From Sphingomonas sp. PP-F2F-G114-C0414 (GTDB lineage: Bacteria; Pseudomonadota; Alphaproteobacteria; Sphingomonadales; Sphingomonadaceae): a DNA stretch of 64,000 nucleotides. Shown here piece after piece: positions 61,124 through 64,000 of this stretch; position 1 is the first letter of the stretch; each line of letters starts with the position of its first letter. The notes beneath the pieces are model-generated. The model was given only the letters and a program-made list of their open reading frames with translations. It was not told where the DNA came from and searched no databases. The DNA is taken from contig NZ_RCWT01000014.1 of assembly GCF_003688595.1 (NCBI RefSeq), positions 62,001 through 126,000 of the forward strand, given 5' to 3'. The position numbers and the translations under genes were made by a program.

Positions 61124-61696
61124 TCATGATCCGGCTCGACGGAAACAGCATGTCTCGTGGTCGTTCACGAGACCGCAGGCCTGCATCCAGGCGTAGACGA
61201 TGACAGGGCCGACGAACTTGAACCCGCGCTGCTTGAGCGCCGCGGATAGGGCTTCGGAGGCAGGCGAGCGGGTCAGCGCCTTGGCACCGTCGCCGATCAC
61301 CGGCGTACCATCGACGAAACTCCAGACGAAGCCACCGAAATCCTCGCCGGCGTCGCGCATCGCGAGATAGGCGCGGGCATTGCCGATCGTCGCCGCGATC
61401 TTGGCGCGGGAGCGGACGATACCGGCGTTGCCAAGCATCGTCACGATATCCGGCTCGCCGAACCGCGCGACGATGTCCGGATCGAAGTCTGCGAAAGCAG
61501 CCCGGAATGCGTCGCGTTTGCGCAGGATCGTGATCCAGGCCAGCCCGGCCTGGAATCCGTCGAGCATCAGCTTTTCCCACAGCGCGCGCGGGTCGCGTTC
61601 GGGCACGCCCCATTCGGCGTCGTGATACGCCGCAAGTAACGGGTCGCTCTGCGCCCATCGGCAGCGGGATAGCTCGGCGCGGGTCGTGGCGGGCAT
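61124..61696 (-). CDS. tag: DNA-3-methyladenine glycosylase I
   Basis: A protein of about 190 residues that removes 3-methyladenine from alkylated DNA. Zinc ligands match the E. coli enzyme: Cys in SRCRWAQSDPLLAAYHDAEWGVP (with the His there), and His and Cys in VNDHETCC. The helix-hairpin-helix-like EKLMLDGFQAGLAWITILRKR and GFKFVGPVIVYAWMQACGLVNDH blocks are nearly those of E. coli. The start may be ATG at 61696 or 61723. It is an intact gene in an otherwise decayed zone. Confidence 0.93.
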   Translation of the reverse strand: MPATTRAELSRCRWAQSDPLLAAYHDAEWGVPERDPRALWEKLMLDGFQAGLAWITILRKRDAFRAAFADFDPDIVARFGEPDIVTMLGNAGIVRSRAKIAATIGNARAYLAMRDAGEDFGGFVWSFVDGTPVIGDGAKALTRSPASEALSAALKQRGFKFVGPVIVYAWMQACGLVNDHETCCFRRAGS

Positions 61697-61723
61697 TGCC
61701 CGGTCTTTGCTGTCGATCTGCAT

Positions 61724-62330
61724 GCTGCCCGGGACGATGCTCGCTCGGTGCCGAAGTGTCGATGCCGTTCGCCATCGCCGGCGCGGATCACGTCTCGATG
61801 ACGTTCAGCAGTTCAGCATTGATCCGGTCGAAGCGGGCCGATTGCTATCCTCGCCTTTCAGACCGTCCAGGCAGCTGATCGGCCGCTGCGCGCTGCGGCC
61901 CAACTGGATGAACGAGTTGCCGAAGTTGGGATGCGGGGAAGAGCGATCTGAGTGTCCGCGAGTGGGTCTCGGTGCGCAGAAGTAGTAGATCGGCCGGTGC
62001 CGAAGAGCGGCGCACCGCCGCCAGAAGAGATATGGACGAGACGTCGGTGCGCACCACCAGCGTCGGCCCGGGTCCCACAAAGCTCACAGCCTATCTCGGA
62101 CCAGGCGTAGTACGCCTTTGCCTCACCGAACGGGCGGGCAAAAGCTATCCATGCTAAGGCTGAACGAACGTCCAGAGGCGGGAAGGGCGCTGCCGCCCCG
62201 AATGTCTGGAAGTGGGGCCGCATTGAGACTGCCGCTAAGGATCGAGCGCTGAAACTATGATGGCGGGCATCCGTGGGCACGAGGCAAACGCCTTGCGTGC
62301 AAGGGGCGACCGCATCGCCTCTGCGGTAAT
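61724..62330. other. Noncoding or decayed stretch between tag and cytochrome c gene
   Basis: About 600 bases without a coherent gene. Several minus-strand frames are open, but none has a start, length or composition like a protein. A fragment TLVVRTDVSSISLLAAVR near 62030-62070 vaguely recalls the effector domain of LysR-type regulators, which could mean a decayed regulator. The evidence is weak. Confidence 0.35.
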
Positions 62331-63359
62331 TCAGCGACCCGCAAAATACTGCGCAAGCGGGTCGATCATGTCCTCGGGGATGCGACGGGCGATGACCGGC
62401 ATCGTCGACTGCGATTTGCGCGCGTCCACCAGCGTCTCGTCGCCGCGCCAGTTACGGAGGCGTTGCGCGATGTAGCTGGCGCGCTGGCCGGTGAGCACGG
62501 GGTAGGGCTTGCCGGGTGCGTGGCAGCTCGCGCAGGCGGGGAGTTGCGCCTTCGGCAGCCCTTCGCGGTCGATCCGGGCAGCCGCGGTCGATCCCGACGG
62601 CGTGACGCCGCCGATCCCCGGCATCGCCGCGAAGTGATCCGCGAGGCGCGTCATGTCCTCGGGTGTCAGCGTCGCGGCGGCGTTCGCCATCACCGCGCTC
62701 TGGCGCTTGCCGGTTGCATAGGCTTCCAACGCGGCGCGGAGATACGCGGGGCTCTGGCCGCCAAGAACGGGCATGTCGGGCTGGCCGCGACCACGCCCAT
62801 CTGCGCCGTGGCAGCCTACGCAGGTGGCAATCCTGGCATCGGTGACGCCCGGCACTTCGGTCAGCGAGCGATAGGTCGCGGGCGACATTTCCGGCAGCAG
62901 GCGGACGAACGCGACCATGCGGCGGACTTCGTCGTCGCGGTCCTTGGCGGCCCAGCCGGGCATGCCGGTGTATTTGACGCCGTGCTTGAGGATCCAGAAG
63001 ATCTGCTTGTCGGTCCACTCGCGCGCGTTGACCGCGAGGTTGGGGGCAGGGGGCGTCGCCGCCTGCATTACCGGGAGCGGACGAACGCCGGGGGCGCCGT
63101 GGCACGAGGCGCAGCTTGCCTTGAACAGGCCGGCGGCGCTGACGAGACCCTCGTTCGCCTTGGGATCGTCGGGGGCGGTGACGGCAGCGTAGGTGCGGAC
63201 CGAGTTGCGCATCGTCCAGTGGAGGAACCAGTCGGTGATCTTCCAATGGCCCGACGACGCGGCGATGTTGAACACGCCCGACCAGGCGAACAACAGTCCG
63301 GCGAGTGCCAGCGCGAGAATCGCGGCGGCGGCGCGCGCCCAGGTAATCCGGATCGTCAT
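62331..63359 (-). CDS. Membrane-anchored triheme cytochrome c
   Basis: A 342-residue protein has an N-terminal membrane helix (about residues 10-28, AAAAILALALAGLLFAWSG) and three CxxCH heme-binding sites: CASCH at 83-87, CVGCH at 180-184 and CASCH at 276-280. Axial methionines are likely in TGMPGWAAK and STMPVIARR. It looks like a periplasmic electron carrier to a terminal oxidase. The ATG overlaps the stop of the CtaG-like gene by four bases, so the two are co-transcribed with whatever lies to the right of the window. Confidence 0.9.
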   Translation of the reverse strand: MTIRITWARAAAAILALALAGLLFAWSGVFNIAASSGHWKITDWFLHWTMRNSVRTYAAVTAPDDPKANEGLVSAAGLFKASCASCHGAPGVRPLPVMQAATPPAPNLAVNAREWTDKQIFWILKHGVKYTGMPGWAAKDRDDEVRRMVAFVRLLPEMSPATYRSLTEVPGVTDARIATCVGCHGADGRGRGQPDMPVLGGQSPAYLRAALEAYATGKRQSAVMANAAATLTPEDMTRLADHFAAMPGIGGVTPSGSTAAARIDREGLPKAQLPACASCHAPGKPYPVLTGQRASYIAQRLRNWRGDETLVDARKSQSTMPVIARRIPEDMIDPLAQYFAGR

Positions 63360-63988
63360 GCGGTCGCGCTCCGTGTCTTCAACAGTCCGCCGAGCATCGC
63401 GAGCCCGCCGATGAAATAGCTCGCCGCGCCGACCATCAGCATGACGACGCCGCCGAGTTGCTGGTCTTCGAGGGCATCGAGGCCGTGGATCGCCGGGTGC
63501 ATCGCCGACATTTGGGCCATCATCGCGTAGAGCGGTCGCGGGGCGAGGCCGATCAATGCGCCGAGCAGCGTCATGTGCATCGATGTCAGCAGCAATGCCG
63601 CGACGCCAGAGGCGCGGCGGTCGGTGGCGCCGCCGACGCGGGTGCCAAGCACCGCGCTCCAGAGGAGGACGCCGGCGATGAGGAAGCTCGCTTGCTCGAT
63701 GAGCAGCGCGAGCGGCTGCATGTCGACGCGGAGCCGCAGTGCGGGGAGGTGCCAGAGCCAGACGATGACGAGTTCGACGAGCGACATCGCGAGCGGGGTG
63801 ACGATTGCGGGCCAGCGCTCGGCTGGGTCGAAGCGGCTGCCGGCGACCCCGTAGGCGAGGAACGGCGCGGCGACGGCGACCGCTATCATGTGACCCGCCA
63901 TGTGACCGACCATCCCGAGCGGCGCCGCGGCGAAGGCCCAGCCGAGCGGGACGAGCACGGCGCCCAGGACGAGGCTCGCGCGTCTCAT
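63356..63988 (-). CDS. Cytochrome c oxidase assembly protein, Caa3_CtaG family
   Basis: A 210-residue membrane protein with about six or seven helices, of the Caa3_CtaG family (PF09678). GHMAGHMIAVAVAAPFLAYG carries the conserved histidines, and WLWHLPALRLRVDMQPLALLIEQASFLIAGVLLWSAV, then TSMHMTLLGALIGLAPRPLY follow. It is thought to help assemble caa3-type cytochrome c oxidase. The start is ATG at 63988, only 12 bases from the window end. Other oxidase genes probably lie beyond. Confidence 0.85.
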   Translation of the reverse strand: MRRASLVLGAVLVPLGWAFAAAPLGMVGHMAGHMIAVAVAAPFLAYGVAGSRFDPAERWPAIVTPLAMSLVELVIVWLWHLPALRLRVDMQPLALLIEQASFLIAGVLLWSAVLGTRVGGATDRRASGVAALLLTSMHMTLLGALIGLAPRPLYAMMAQMSAMHPAIHGLDALEDQQLGGVVMLMVGAASYFIGGLAMLGGLLKTRSATA

Positions 63989-64000
63989 CGGCAGTCGCCG

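Noticed and set aside
57704-62330. Clear integrative element at tRNA-Ser
   Set aside because: No integrase and no repeated tRNA end was visible, so only a possible eroding island is proposed.

Overview
The window is a high-GC chromosomal segment from an alphaproteobacterium of the order Sphingomonadales, most like a Sphingomonas. The strongest evidence is a serine palmitoyltransferase whose catalytic residues fall at the positions known from the Sphingomonas paucimobilis enzyme, sitting in a spt-acp-cerR sphingolipid cluster. A complete PhyR/NepR/EcfG general stress response locus with a PhyP-type kinase points the same way. Most of the window is ordinary, densely packed chromosome.

Layout. 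1-6.5 kb: end of an MFS transporter, a D-arabinono-lactone-oxidase-like flavoenzyme, a TetR regulator, a TonB siderophore receptor and a renalase-like oxidoreductase. 7-10 kb: tRNA-Glu, recJ and a 2OG-Fe(II) oxygenase. 10-16 kb: an RcnB-like secreted protein, an orphan [2Fe-2S] small subunit, a FHS-family sugar permease, and a class III CoA-transferase with glutaryl-CoA dehydrogenase (glutarate/lysine catabolism). 16-17.6 kb: an S24-type repressor divergent from two small unknown genes. 17.8-24 kb: tamA-tamB and nagZ. 25-26.3 kb: a ParD-like/map operon. 26.4-29.4 kb: scpA-scpB-tatA-tatB-tatC. 29.5-34 kb: an entericidin-like lipoprotein and the stress-response locus (phyP, nepR, phyR, a 45-residue membrane peptide, ecfG). 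34-41 kb: glnE, bcp, an M23 peptidase, an ErpA-type protein, xthA, a predicted outer-membrane protein and a small secreted protein. 41.5-46.4 kb: an N-acetyltransferase, a fatty acid desaturase and lptG/lptF. 46.5-51.2 kb: a hybrid histidine kinase and the sphingolipid genes. 51.3-57.5 kb: proB, obgE, a TetR/hydrolase pair, a GNAT protein, rpmA, rplU, hspQ. 57.6-62.3 kb: tRNA-Ser(CGA) followed by a low-coding zone with at least three decayed gene remnants, two unknown secreted proteins and an intact tag. 62.3-64 kb: a triheme cytochrome c and a CtaG-like protein, which probably continue into an oxidase cluster outside the window.

Intergenic DNA is unusually rich in dispersed imperfect palindromes. 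At least four families recur: a 105-155 bp element with ends like CGTTCGTGCTGAGTAGC (4 copies), a roughly 105 bp element with ends like CACCCCGGCGGAGGCCGGGG (4 copies), a CGTCATCC-type element (4 related copies) and GC-rich REP-like hairpins. No transposase, IS element, prophage or CRISPR array is visible. All identifications come from reading motifs and architecture. No database search was run.
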